Of a stretch of DNA of 15,054 nt, positions 6,914-14,463 are shown piece after piece. Location of the stretch: contig DVNG01000040.1 in assembly GCA_018714545.1 (NCBI GenBank), forward strand, positions 1 to 15,054, given 5' to 3'. Position numbers and translations under genes: made by a program. The notes under the pieces were generated by a model. That model made no database searches. It had not been told where the DNA came from and was given only the letters and a program-made list of their open reading frames with translations. Positions within the stretch are counted from its first letter, which is position 1, and each line of letters begins with the position of its first letter. The DNA comes from Limousia pullorum. Its GTDB lineage: Bacteria > Bacillota > Clostridia > Oscillospirales > Acutalibacteraceae.

Positions 6914-7791
6914 AAAAGAATAAGAGACTGTCAAAAAAGACCAGAACCTATATTTTGATGGCTCTTCCTGCATTGGTGTTGTTCGCAATATTCAACACTG
7001 TTCCTCTTATCACAGGTTTTGTTTACAGCTTTACAAACTCAAGAGGTTACGGCTCATTTGATTTTGTTGGTTTCAGAAACTTTATAGATCTGTTTCAGGA
7101 TTCACGTGTAGGTAATTCCTATTTGTTTACTTTTAAATACGCCATTGTTGGAACAATACTTGTAAACGTTATCTCCTTGCTTCTTGCGGTTGGACTTAAC
7201 AGCAAGATAAAGTTTAAAAATACCCTGAGAGGTATCTACTTTATTCCGAACATTCTCGGTGGTTTGATTGTAGGTTATATTTTCAGCTTTATCTTTACAT
7301 ATATTATTCCGGCTCTCGGAACAACTTTGCACATAGGATTTCTTGAAAACAGTATCCTTGCCAGCGAGAGTGCAGCTTGGATCGGCGTTCTTATCGTAGG
7401 TGTATGGCAGGCTGTTGCTATGAACACAATTATTTACATCTCAGGACTTCAGGCAATTCCTGCTGATGTTTACGAGGCAAGCGCTATCGACGGCGCAGGC
7501 AAGTGGTACACATTCAGAAAGATTACACTTCCTTTGCTTGTTCCGTTTATAACAATCAACTTTATTTTGAGTACTAAAAACATGCTCATGGTATTCGACC
7601 AGATCATGTCCTTGACAAAAGGCGGCCCTGCACAGAGCACAGAGTCAATATCCTATCTTATTTACAGAAACGGTATGGATGGCGGACAGTTCGGTTTCCA
7701 GTGCGCTAACGCTGTAATGTTCTTCATTGTTATCGTTGTTATTTCTGTAGTTCAGATGAAAATTACAAGCAAAAAGGAGGAGCAACTGTGA
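6910..7791 (+). CDS. Sugar ABC transporter permease, MalF/MsmF type
   Basis: A 293-residue inner-membrane protein of the CUT1 sugar-transporter class. About six hydrophobic segments are visible (near residues 13-36, 77-97, 109-132, 156-178, 207-228 and 263-284). The EAA loop that docks the ATPase is YEASAIDGAGKWYTFRKITL (188-207), just before the fifth span, with the conserved Glu-Ala and Gly. The start ATG overlaps the binding-protein stop as ATGA and has AGGAGGG (6897-6903) 6 bases upstream. It pairs with the next gene to form the channel. Typical length for MsmF-like proteins is about 290 residues, so it is intact. Confidence 0.92.
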   Translation: MKKNKRLSKKTRTYILMALPALVLFAIFNTVPLITGFVYSFTNSRGYGSFDFVGFRNFIDLFQDSRVGNSYLFTFKYAIVGTILVNVISLLLAVGLNSKIKFKNTLRGIYFIPNILGGLIVGYIFSFIFTYIIPALGTTLHIGFLENSILASESAAWIGVLIVGVWQAVAMNTIIYISGLQAIPADVYEASAIDGAGKWYTFRKITLPLLVPFITINFILSTKNMLMVFDQIMSLTKGGPAQSTESISYLIYRNGMDGGQFGFQCANAVMFFIVIVVISVVQMKITSKKEEQL

Positions 7792-8669
7792 TGACTAAAA
7801 CAGCAGACAAGAAAGTTCGCAGATTAAAGGCAAAAAAATCCGGAAAATCCAACATTCTTCTTACGGTAATTCTTATACTTGGCTGTATTACGGTTTTGTT
7901 CCCGCTTTACATGGCTATAATTATCGCTTTGAAATCTCCTTCCGAGATGACAAACGATATCGCAGGAGCTTTGAGCCTGCCAAGTTCTTTCAGCCTTGAC
8001 AACTTTGCAGAGGCTATGAGAGTTACAGATTTCTGGCACTCTCTGGCAAACAGCCTTATCATCACCGGTGTTACAATAGTTCTTTCACTGGTTATCCACT
8101 CCATGGCAGGTTATGCAATCGGCAAATGCATGATGCGCCACAAGGGTTTCAAGCTCGTTTATTTCTATATAGTAAGCGGTATGTTTGTTCCATTTGCAAT
8201 TCTTATGATGCCTCTTGTTAAAGAAACAGCTATTATGGGAATTGACAACATGTTCGGTGTAATTATTCTTTACGTGGTATTCTACATGCCTATGAATGTT
8301 ATGCTCTATACCGGTTATCTTAAAAATATACCTCTTGCCATTGAAGAGGCTGCCGAGGTTGACGGCTCTTCTACATGGAGAACATACTGGACAATCATCT
8401 TCCCAATGATGAAGCCTATGCACGCAACAGTTGCTGTTTTGACTGCTTTGGGAACATGGAACGATGTTATGACTCCTCTTGTAATTATGTCAGGTTCCGA
8501 AACAACCACGCTTCCTCTGGCACAGCTCAACTTCCAGACCCAATTCGGCACCAACTACAATTTGGCTTTTGCTTCTTACATTTTGGCTTTGATTCCGATT
8601 TTGATTTTCTACATAATTTGTCAGAAAAAGATTATCGGAGGTATTGCAAACGGCGCCGTGAAAGGATAA
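7791..8669 (+). CDS. Sugar ABC transporter permease, MalG/MsmG type
   Basis: A 292-residue second permease of the CUT1 transporter. Hydrophobic spans lie near residues 22-45, 86-110, 121-145, 153-175, 205-222 and 262-281. The EAA loop is IEEAAEVDGSSTWRTYWTII (184-203), followed by the FPMMKP turn. The ATG at 7791 overlaps the upstream stop as TGATG; GTG at 7788 is the alternative start (one more residue) and is closer to the AAGGAGG site (7774-7780), so the start is uncertain by one codon. No ATP-binding subunit follows; the operon moves directly to catabolic enzymes, so the ATPase must be shared, as MsmK is in streptococci. Confidence 0.92.
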   Translation: MTKTADKKVRRLKAKKSGKSNILLTVILILGCITVLFPLYMAIIIALKSPSEMTNDIAGALSLPSSFSLDNFAEAMRVTDFWHSLANSLIITGVTIVLSLVIHSMAGYAIGKCMMRHKGFKLVYFYIVSGMFVPFAILMMPLVKETAIMGIDNMFGVIILYVVFYMPMNVMLYTGYLKNIPLAIEEAAEVDGSSTWRTYWTIIFPMMKPMHATVAVLTALGTWNDVMTPLVIMSGSETTTLPLAQLNFQTQFGTNYNLAFASYILALIPILIFYIICQKKIIGGIANGAVKG

Positions 8670-8675
8670 AATATT

Positions 8676-10085
8676 ATGGAACTCAACAACAAAATTATGC
8701 TTATAACTTATTCTGACAGCATGGGTAAAGACCTGAAAGAACTCCATGAGGTTTTGAATAAGCATTACAAAAACGCCGTAGGCGGCGTGCATATACTTCC
8801 GTTCTTCCCGTCATCCGCAGACAGAGGCTTTGCTCCAATGTGCTATGACAAGGTTGACGAGAATTTCGGAACTTTTGAAGATATTGAAAAGCTGGGCAAG
8901 GATTATTACCTTATGTTTGACTTTATGGTAAATCATATCTCAGCTCAGTCAGAATATTTTAAGGATTTTTTAAAGAACAAAGATAATTCAGAGTATAAGG
9001 ATTTCTTTATCTGCTACAAGGATTTCTGGGAAAACGGGGAACCTACCCAGGAACAGGTTGACATGATATACAAGAGAAAGCCGAGAGCTCCGTATATCGA
9101 GGCGGAGTTTGCCGACGGAAGCCGTGAAAAAGTATGGTGTACCTTCTGCGAAGAGCAAATCGACCTTGATGTGACCAAGCAAAAGACAAAGGACTTCATT
9201 AAAAAGACAATTATTGATATGTGCGGTCACGGAGCTTCTGTTATCAGACTTGACGCATTTGCTTACGCCATTAAAAAGGCTGATACAAACTGCTTCTTTA
9301 TAGAACCGGATATCTGGGAATTGCTTTATGAAATCGAGGATATTGCAAAAGCTCATCATGCGGAAATTCTGCCTGAAATTCATGAGCATTACACAATCCC
9401 GATGAAGATATCAAAGAAGGGCTTCTGGATATATGATTTTGCTTTGCCGGTTCTTGTGCTTCATGCTCTTTACAATCACACAGGAGAGTATCTTAAAAAA
9501 TGGCTTGAAATGTGTCCTATGAAGCAGTTCACAACTCTTGATACCCACGACGGCATCGGAATCGTTGATGTTAAAGACCTTTTACCGGATGAAGAAATCG
9601 ACAAGGTCAAGGAACAGATGTACAGCCAGGGAGCAAACGTAAAGAAAATTTACAGCTCTGAAGCTTACAACAACCTTGACATCTATCAGGTAAACACAAC
9701 TTATTATTCGGCTCTGGGTAATAATGACAAGTCCTATCTTTTGGCGAGAGCTATTCAGTTCTTTGCACCGGGTATTCCTCAGGTTTACTATGTGGGAATG
9801 CTTGCAGGCAGCAACGACACCGAGCTTATGGAGAGAACCAAAAACGGCAGAGATATTAACCGTCATTACTACACAGCCGATGAGGTTGAGCAAGAGCAAA
9901 ACAGAAAAATAGTAAGGGATATTAAAGAACTTATGGAGCTGAGAAATTCACATCCTGCATTTAATCTTGACGGTGAAATCTCAGTTGAAGCCAATGACGA
10001 CAAGCTTGTTATTACAAGAAAATACAAGGACAGCAAAATAACATTGGAGGCTGATTTGTCCACTTACGATTTTAATATCCTGTAA
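8676..10085 (+). CDS. gtfA: Sucrose phosphorylase (GH13 subfamily 18)
   Basis: This 469-residue cytoplasmic enzyme converts sucrose plus phosphate to alpha-glucose-1-phosphate and fructose, saving one ATP. The GH13 catalytic set is in place: nucleophile D193 in VIRLDAFAYA, acid/base E234 in ILPEIHEHY, and stabiliser D292 in LDTHDGIGIVD. The positions nearly equal those of the Bifidobacterium enzyme (D192, E232, D290). The acceptor-site blocks KRKPRAPY (133-140) and NNLDIYQVNTTYYSALG (332-348) agree with true sucrose phosphorylases. There is no signal peptide, and the length fits GtfA (about 480). It starts 6 bases after the permease stop, with a modest AAAGGA site. A related specificity (sucrose-6-phosphate or glucosylglycerate) is possible, but import by an ABC transporter favours unphosphorylated sucrose. 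Confidence 0.92.
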   Translation: MELNNKIMLITYSDSMGKDLKELHEVLNKHYKNAVGGVHILPFFPSSADRGFAPMCYDKVDENFGTFEDIEKLGKDYYLMFDFMVNHISAQSEYFKDFLKNKDNSEYKDFFICYKDFWENGEPTQEQVDMIYKRKPRAPYIEAEFADGSREKVWCTFCEEQIDLDVTKQKTKDFIKKTIIDMCGHGASVIRLDAFAYAIKKADTNCFFIEPDIWELLYEIEDIAKAHHAEILPEIHEHYTIPMKISKKGFWIYDFALPVLVLHALYNHTGEYLKKWLEMCPMKQFTTLDTHDGIGIVDVKDLLPDEEIDKVKEQMYSQGANVKKIYSSEAYNNLDIYQVNTTYYSALGNNDKSYLLARAIQFFAPGIPQVYYVGMLAGSNDTELMERTKNGRDINRHYYTADEVEQEQNRKIVRDIKELMELRNSHPAFNLDGEISVEANDDKLVITRKYKDSKITLEADLSTYDFNIL

Positions 10086-10101
10086 TTGTGAGGAGTTTAT
10101 T

Positions 10102-12294
10102 ATGTCAATCAGCGTTAACGAAAAGGAAAAATTTTTTAGCGTAAAAACAGCCAATACCGAGTATCAAATGAAAGTTGACGAATTTGGGGTTTTAAAGCAT
10201 ATATGGTATGGCGAAATTACAAATAAAAATATGGAGTATCTTTTGGACTATCCTAACGTGGGATTTTCCGGCAGTATATACGAGGCAGGTACAAGACAGA
10301 CCTATTCACTTGATACATTGCCTCAGGAATATTCCTGCGAGGGTACGGGTGATTACAGAATTTCTTCATTGTCCGTACTCAACAAGGATGGCGACAGCTC
10401 GGTTGACTTGAGGTTTAAAAGCTGGGAAGTTAAAAAGGGAAAGTATTCTATCCCGGGACTTCCGGCATCCTATGATAACAAAAACGAAGCAGAAACTCTT
10501 GAGATAACTTTGGAGGACAAGGTTTCAAAAATAGAGGTTGTGCTTAAATACGGAGTTTTTGAAAATACCGATATAATCACAAGAAGCGCAGTTATCACCA
10601 ACAAAGGAGATAACAGTGTATATCTCAAAAATGCTTCAAGCGTTTGCCTTGATATTCCTTTTGGAAACTGGCAGTGGGTACACTTTCACGGAAGACACGC
10701 AATGGAAAGACAGCTTGAGCGTGCTTCACTTATACACGGTATTCAGGAAAGCTCCAGCAATCGAGGTGCTTCAAGCCACCAGCAAAACCCCGCAATAGTA
10801 CTTTGTTCAGCTGATTGCACGGAAATTTCAGGAAGCTGTATAGGAGCAATGCTTATGTACAGCGGAAGCTTTAAAGCGAGAGTTCAGCTTGACCAGCTCG
10901 ACCAGGTGAGAATGGTCATGGGAATAAATCCTGAAATGTTTAAATGGAATCTTAAAGCAGGGGAGAGCTTCTGCACTCCTGAGGCGTTTTTAAGCTACAG
11001 TTCACAGGGCTTTGAAAAGCTCTCCCACTGCTTCCATAAGTTTATCAGAAACAACGTATGCAGAGGCAAGTATAAGCTTGAGTCACGTCCGGTTCTTATA
11101 AATAACTGGGAAGCCACTTACTTTGACTTTAACGAAGAGATACTATATAATATAGCCAAGCAGGCTTCTGAGCTTGGAGTTGATATGTTCGTTCTTGACG
11201 ACGGCTGGTTCGGACAAAGAAACGGCGAAACAGCCGGACTTGGTGATTGGTTTGTAAACGAGGAAAAGCTCAGCGGTTCTCTGAAAAAGTTTGTTGATAA
11301 GGTAAAAGCCATGGGAATGAAATTCGGCCTTTGGTTTGAACCTGAGATGGTTTCAGAGGACAGCGACCTTTACAGAAATCACCCGGACTGGGCTATTAAA
11401 ATTCCTGACAGAGCGCCTGTAAGAAGTCGTTGTCAGCTTGTGCTTGATATGTCGAGAAAAGATGTTCAGGATTATATATACGAAGCTGTAAGCAATGTTT
11501 TGAAATCTGCCGATATATCCTATGTGAAATGGGATATGAACCGCAGTATTTCGGATTGGTTCAGCTATGGTCTTAATTCTGAGAATATGGGGGAAATGCC
11601 TCACAGATATGTTTTAGGCGTTTATTCTCTCCTTGAAAGACTTACCTCTTCATTCCCTGATGTGTTGTTTGAAGGCTGCTGCGGAGGCGGCGGACGATTT
11701 GACGCAGGTATGCTCTATTATTGCCCGCAGATTTGGTGCAGCGACGATACTGACGCTTATGAAAGAACAAAAATACAGTACGGCACATCCTTCTTCTATC
11801 CGATTTCTGCAGTGGGTTCTCACGTGTCTACAGTGCCTAACCACCAGACCGGAAGAATTACTCCTATTGAAACCAGAGCGGTTACCGCTATGGCAGGAAG
11901 CTTCGGTTATGAGCTGGATTTGAATACACTCAGCTCTGAGGAAAAGGAAAGTGTTAAAAATCAAATAAAGCGTTTCAAAGAATATCAGCCTCTTATCCAC
12001 AATGGTGAATACTACAGACTGAGCAATCCTATGAAGGATGAGTACGCCGCATGGGAATTTGTTTCAGAGGATAAATCCGAAGCTCTTATTCACGGAATGG
12101 TATTTTTCACAAAGCCGAATTTTGTGAGATATCTTATAAAGCCGAGAGGCCTTGATGAAAACGCAGAATATGTAATCAACAACGGCAGTGAAACATACAC
12201 CGGCAAGGCTCTTATGAGCGGCGGAGTGCTTGTTCCTAAAACCTCAGGAGATTACAGCCCTATAGAAATGCACATTACCAAAGTCCGTTCCTGA
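10102..12294 (+). CDS. aga: Alpha-galactosidase, GH36 (raffinose/melibiose)
   Basis: A 730-residue GH36 enzyme with a beta-sandwich N-terminal domain, a (beta/alpha)8 barrel (about 325-640) and a small C-terminal beta domain. The nucleophile is D478 in YVKWDMNR and the acid/base is D548 in WCSDDTDA, the same numbers I recall for the Geobacillus AgaA/AgaB enzymes. VLDDGWFG (364-371) and LWFEPEMV (410-417) are the other barrel signatures. W336 and A355 are also present; Ala at 355, rather than Glu, is linked to good raffinose use in AgaA. No signal peptide is seen, so it acts on imported sugars, releasing galactose and leaving sucrose for GtfA. GAGGAG (10090-10095) precedes the ATG; the gap from gtfA is 16 bases, so it is in the same operon. 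It is full length. Confidence 0.93.
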   Translation: MSISVNEKEKFFSVKTANTEYQMKVDEFGVLKHIWYGEITNKNMEYLLDYPNVGFSGSIYEAGTRQTYSLDTLPQEYSCEGTGDYRISSLSVLNKDGDSSVDLRFKSWEVKKGKYSIPGLPASYDNKNEAETLEITLEDKVSKIEVVLKYGVFENTDIITRSAVITNKGDNSVYLKNASSVCLDIPFGNWQWVHFHGRHAMERQLERASLIHGIQESSSNRGASSHQQNPAIVLCSADCTEISGSCIGAMLMYSGSFKARVQLDQLDQVRMVMGINPEMFKWNLKAGESFCTPEAFLSYSSQGFEKLSHCFHKFIRNNVCRGKYKLESRPVLINNWEATYFDFNEEILYNIAKQASELGVDMFVLDDGWFGQRNGETAGLGDWFVNEEKLSGSLKKFVDKVKAMGMKFGLWFEPEMVSEDSDLYRNHPDWAIKIPDRAPVRSRCQLVLDMSRKDVQDYIYEAVSNVLKSADISYVKWDMNRSISDWFSYGLNSENMGEMPHRYVLGVYSLLERLTSSFPDVLFEGCCGGGGRFDAGMLYYCPQIWCSDDTDAYERTKIQYGTSFFYPISAVGSHVSTVPNHQTGRITPIETRAVTAMAGSFGYELDLNTLSSEEKESVKNQIKRFKEYQPLIHNGEYYRLSNPMKDEYAAWEFVSEDKSEALIHGMVFFTKPNFVRYLIKPRGLDENAEYVINNGSETYTGKALMSGGVLVPKTSGDYSPIEMHITKVRS

Positions 12295-12366
12295 TGTATC
12301 TTGACTTGATAAATATGACTTCTGAAACATTATGCAAAGCTGATTTTATAAGGAGAAAAAATTACT

Positions 12367-12606
12367 ATGCTTAAAGTAGGTATTAAACTTTACGGGGTTG
12401 AAGAAGTTAAAAAGTTTGTCAACACAATTTCACAATATGAATTTGATTTCGATTTGACATCGGGACGTTATATAATAGATGCTAAATCCATGATCGGTAT
12501 TTTCAGCCTTGACCTGAAAAACGATCTCACACTTGTTATTCACTGCGATGATAAAGAGGTGCTTGATGAGGTTCTCGGAAAGCTTGATGAATTTATCATA
12601 AAGTAA
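12367..12606 (+). CDS. HPr-like protein lacking the active-site His (Crh-like)
   Basis: This 79-residue protein aligns without gaps to HPr from about V18 to the regulatory serine. KSMIGIFSLDL (40-50) matches the HPr block KSIMGVMSLGI, so S41 equals Ser46, the HPr kinase target. Counting back 31 residues puts G10 at the place of His15, and E12 at Arg17, so enzyme I phosphotransfer should be impossible. In this it resembles Bacillus Crh, which has Gln15, keeps Ser46 and acts as a CcpA co-repressor. Similar His-less proteins are common in Clostridia and are usually labelled 'HPr family phosphocarrier'. AAGGAG (12350-12355) is 11 bases before ATG. It lies 72 bases after aga with no terminator between, so it may be co-transcribed; a role in catabolite control is inference. 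Confidence 0.8.
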   Translation: MLKVGIKLYGVEEVKKFVNTISQYEFDFDLTSGRYIIDAKSMIGIFSLDLKNDLTLVIHCDDKEVLDEVLGKLDEFIIK

Positions 12607-12680
12607 ACGGATAACATTTTAACTTATAACATTAAAACAGACTTCTATCCCACTTTTTTAAATTTGAAATAATGCACACA

Positions 12681-12729
12681 AAAACCGCCTGTAGGAACAG
12701 CCACACCTGCAGGCGGTTTTAAGATTTTT
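12681..12729. terminator. Bidirectional terminator, HPr-like gene and YcxB-like gene
   Basis: Arms 12681-12695 and 12706-12720 pair over 15 bp (one G-T pair) with a 10-base loop. The stem ends in AAAA/TTTT, so T-rich tracts follow on both strands. It separates convergent genes. Confidence 0.88.
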
Positions 12730-12742
12730 AAGACTATAAATA

Positions 12743-13255
12743 TTATTTGCCTTTTACATACTTTGAGTTCATCATTTTTGTATTTACTATGTTTAAAAAA
12801 TCGGAGGTTTCATCTTTGCTCATAGAGGATTTATCTATTATTATCATGGAATTCTGTTTTGTAAACATAGTAAAATAATTTGAAGTTTCCACAACTCTTG
12901 AAATTATCTGATAATTTATAGGGAGGGTTCCGTTGGTTGCTGAATTTGCAACAATCATTTTGTCGTCTAAAAATTCCACGGTTCCGTCTACCTTTTCAGT
13001 GCCGTAAAGCTCCCTTATATTCTTTAAATTCTTTTTTACAAGAAGATTTTCAAAGAACATCATCTCGAAAAATAAAACAAATGCGATAACAAGTATTATT
13101 GCAGCCTGAAAATATACCTTAACTGCAAAAAGAATCAAAGCCAATATAAAAAATACAATGGCGGAAACAATACAGGTTGTTTTTAATTTCCCGCTTAAAA
13201 TGTGTTTTTTTACCTCTCTTAAAGAGTTTATGTCTATAGTTGTATGTAATTTCAT
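12743..13255 (-). CDS. YcxB-like membrane protein
   Basis: From the ATG at 13255 this is a 170-residue protein. After a short N-terminal strand (MKLHTTIDINSLREVKKHIL) there are two adjacent hydrophobic segments (about residues 26-46 and 50-68), then a soluble C-terminal domain with TVEFLDDKMIVANSATNGTL and NYQIISRVVETSNYFTMFT. This two-span hairpin plus a PH-like beta domain ending in 'YFTMF...' is the YcxB-like pattern. Its molecular role is unknown. Alternative in-frame starts exist at 13267 and 13294; 13255 is preferred because GGAG lies 6 bases upstream. It follows the ComF gene by 16 bases and is likely in the same operon. Confidence 0.65.
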   Translation of the reverse strand: MKLHTTIDINSLREVKKHILSGKLKTTCIVSAIVFFILALILFAVKVYFQAAIILVIAFVLFFEMMFFENLLVKKNLKNIRELYGTEKVDGTVEFLDDKMIVANSATNGTLPINYQIISRVVETSNYFTMFTKQNSMIIIDKSSMSKDETSDFLNIVNTKMMNSKYVKGK

Positions 13256-13261
13256 TTGAAT

Positions 13262-13265
13262 CTCC
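13262..13265 (-). promoter_or_regulatory. Ribosome binding site deciding the YcxB-like start
   Basis: On the minus strand GGAG is 6 bases before the ATG at 13255. It overlaps the alternative ATG at 13267, which itself has only a weak AAAGG upstream. Confidence 0.5.
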
Positions 13266-13271
13266 ATATTA

Positions 13272-13925
13272 TTAAGCCTTTGCAAAAGCGACACAGAACA
13301 CGTCCTTGGCTCCGGATTTTTCTAAAACTTTACAGCACTCGCTGAGGGTTGAGCCGGTGGTTAAAACATCGTCGCACAGCAGTATGGTTTTGCCCTTGAT
13401 AAAATCCAATGATTTGCTGTCGGCACGAAATGTGTTTTTTATAGCTTTTATTCTTTCGTCCCTGTTGAGCTTGTGCTGGGGTTTGTTGTACTCTGTCTTT
13501 ATCAAAAGATTTTTCATAGGAAGTGACAGATTTTTGGCTATTGAGGACGCCAAAAGCTTTGAATGGTTGTACAGAGATTTCCTCTTTCTCTTTTTATGCA
13601 TTGGTACAAAGGTCACAACGTCAAAACTGTAATCTGAAAAGCTTTCTTTTATGGCGTCGGTCATATATTTCCCCATAGCCCAGGAAATCTGGCCGCAGCT
13701 GTTGAATTTTAGTTTCAGAACTGCCTGTTTCGGCAGACCGCTGTATCTAAATGGCGATGTGCAAAGCCAGCGGTTTCCTATAAAATACTTTCCCGTTTGA
13801 ATTTTTATTTTATGCCGGCAGTTATCGCAGCAGGTGACCAAGGGTTGTGACACGTTTCCGCAGAAGGGACAGCGGCTGGGATAGAAAAAGGACAAAAGAT
13901 AGGAGAGAGGCTTTGAAAATTTCAT
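13272..13925 (-). CDS. ComF family protein (zinc ribbon plus phosphoribosyltransferase fold)
   Basis: The 217-residue protein opens with a zinc-ribbon-like part, SRCPFCG (C19, C22) and TCCDNC (C32/C33, C36). A phosphoribosyltransferase domain follows, with the PRPP loop ILLCDDVLTTGSTLSE (181-196). The family block KPQHKLNRDERIKAIKNTF (148-166) and the segment KRKSLYNHSKLLA (114-126, replacing the common RGYNQ form) are present. ComF homologues are needed for DNA uptake in naturally competent bacteria and also occur widely in bacteria not known to be competent, so competence should not be concluded. AGAGGG (13932-13937, minus strand) precedes the ATG. It is the first gene of a two-gene unit with the YcxB-like gene. 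Confidence 0.88.
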   Translation of the reverse strand: MKFSKPLSYLLSFFYPSRCPFCGNVSQPLVTCCDNCRHKIKIQTGKYFIGNRWLCTSPFRYSGLPKQAVLKLKFNSCGQISWAMGKYMTDAIKESFSDYSFDVVTFVPMHKKRKRKSLYNHSKLLASSIAKNLSLPMKNLLIKTEYNKPQHKLNRDERIKAIKNTFRADSKSLDFIKGKTILLCDDVLTTGSTLSECCKVLEKSGAKDVFCVAFAKA

Positions 13926-13956
13926 AATTATCCCTCTTTAAAGTTTTGTATACCTT

Positions 13957-13965
13957 ATTATATCA
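13957..13965 (-). promoter_or_regulatory. Promoter of the comF operon
   Basis: On the minus strand the extended -10 TGATATAAT has its hexamer at 13957-13962. The expected -35 is only TTTTAT-like and abuts the T tract of the tRNA terminator. Confidence 0.6.
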
Positions 13966-13976
13966 TAAAAGAATAT

Positions 13977-14014
13977 TTAATAAAATAAAAAACCTGCCTT
14001 TTCAGACAGGTTTT
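13977..14014 (-). terminator. Terminator of the tRNA operon
   Basis: On the minus strand, arms 14014-14005 and 13998-13989 form a 10-bp stem (one G-T pair) with a 6-base loop, followed by a long T-rich tract. It begins directly after the CCA end of tRNA-Gln. Confidence 0.9.
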
Positions 14015-14090
14015 TGGCTGGGCTAGCTGGATTCGGACCAGCGAGATGACGGAGTCAAAGTCCGTTGCCTTACCGCTTGGCTATAGCCCA
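14015..14090 (-). tRNA. trnQ: tRNA-Gln (anticodon TTG)
   Basis: A 76-base cloverleaf with acceptor stem TGGGCTA/TAGCCCA, discriminator G and encoded CCA. The anticodon stem ACGGA/TCCGT holds the loop CTTTGAC, whose anticodon TTG reads CAA/CAG. The T arm contains GTCCGAATC in place of the usual TTCGA-type start. It is the last gene of the four-tRNA operon. Confidence 0.95.
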
Positions 14091-14100
14091 ATATTCAAAT

Positions 14101-14129
14101 TAACCCCCGATTTGGTACATCGGGGGTTA
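14101..14129 (-). other. Perfect 11-bp hairpin in the spacer between tRNA-Lys and tRNA-Gln
   Basis: TAACCCCCGAT and ATCGGGGGTTA (14101-14111, 14119-14129) pair perfectly around a 7-base loop. No proper T tract follows on the minus strand (ATTTGAATATT), so it looks like an RNA-processing or attenuation element rather than a full terminator. Confidence 0.6.
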
Positions 14130-14130
14130 T

Positions 14131-14206
14131 TGGTGACCCATCGGAGATTCGAACTCCGGACACCTTGATTAAAAGTCAAGTGCTCTGCCAACTGAGCTAA
14201 TGAGTC
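14131..14206 (-). tRNA. trnK: tRNA-Lys (anticodon TTT)
   Basis: A 76-base cloverleaf with acceptor GACTCAT/ATGGGTC (one G-T pair), discriminator A and encoded CCA. The anticodon stem CTTGA/TCAAG holds the loop CTTTTAA with anticodon TTT. The T arm CGGAG-TTCGAAT-CTCCG is standard. It is 3 bases after tRNA-His. Confidence 0.96.
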
Positions 14207-14209
14207 AAA

Positions 14210-14287
14210 TGGGGTGGATAGTCGGATTCGAACCGACGGTCTCCAGTGCCACAAACTGGCGCTTTAACCAACTAAGCTATACCCACC
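14210..14287 (-). tRNA. trnH: tRNA-His (anticodon GTG)
   Basis: Acceptor GTGGGTA/TATCCAC carries the histidine identity pair, an extra 5' G (14287) facing discriminator C, with encoded CCA. The anticodon stem CCAGT/ACTGG holds the loop TTGTGGC with anticodon GTG. It is 3 bases after tRNA-Arg. Confidence 0.96.
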
Positions 14288-14290
14288 ATA

Positions 14291-14367
14291 TGGCGCGCCA
14301 AAAGGGACTCGAACCCCTGACCTACTGCTTAGAAGGCAGTTGCTCTATCCAGCTGAGCTATTGGCGC
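14291..14367 (-). tRNA. trnR: tRNA-Arg (anticodon TCT)
   Basis: A 77-base cloverleaf with perfect acceptor GCGCCAA/TTGGCGC, discriminator G and encoded CCA. The anticodon stem ACTGC/GCAGT holds the loop CTTCTAA with anticodon TCT (AGA/AGG codons). It is the first gene of the tRNA operon. Confidence 0.96.
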
Positions 14368-14405
14368 ATTGGTTATTGACACGCTGTTGCGTTGTCAGCT
14401 TGTAC

Positions 14406-14434
14406 ATTATACCGCACCTATATGCATTTGTCAA
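14406..14434 (-). promoter_or_regulatory. Consensus promoter of the tRNA operon
   Basis: On the minus strand TTGACA (14434-14429), 17-bp spacer and TATAAT (14411-14406) match the sigma-A consensus exactly. It lies about 39 bases before tRNA-Arg, with a short imperfect hairpin (about 14376-14397) in the leader and an AT-rich stretch upstream of the -35. Confidence 0.95.
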
Positions 14435-14463
14435 TACCTTTTTGGAAAAAATATTGTTTTTTA

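Noticed and set aside
8085..8423. Minus-strand open frame opposite the second permease
   Set aside because: The sense frame has clear membrane spans and an EAA loop; the antisense product is a His/Asn-rich shadow without a ribosome site. The same holds for the antisense frames opposite gtfA and aga.
8375..8716. Plus-strand frame overlapping the permease and gtfA
   Set aside because: It is in another frame of the permease, crosses the gtfA start, and has no recognisable features.
12301..12334. TTGACT followed by AT-rich bases before the HPr-like gene, as a promoter
   Set aside because: No -10 lies at 16-18 bp; the nearest TATAAT-like hexamers are 22 or more bases away. Read-through from aga is the simpler view.
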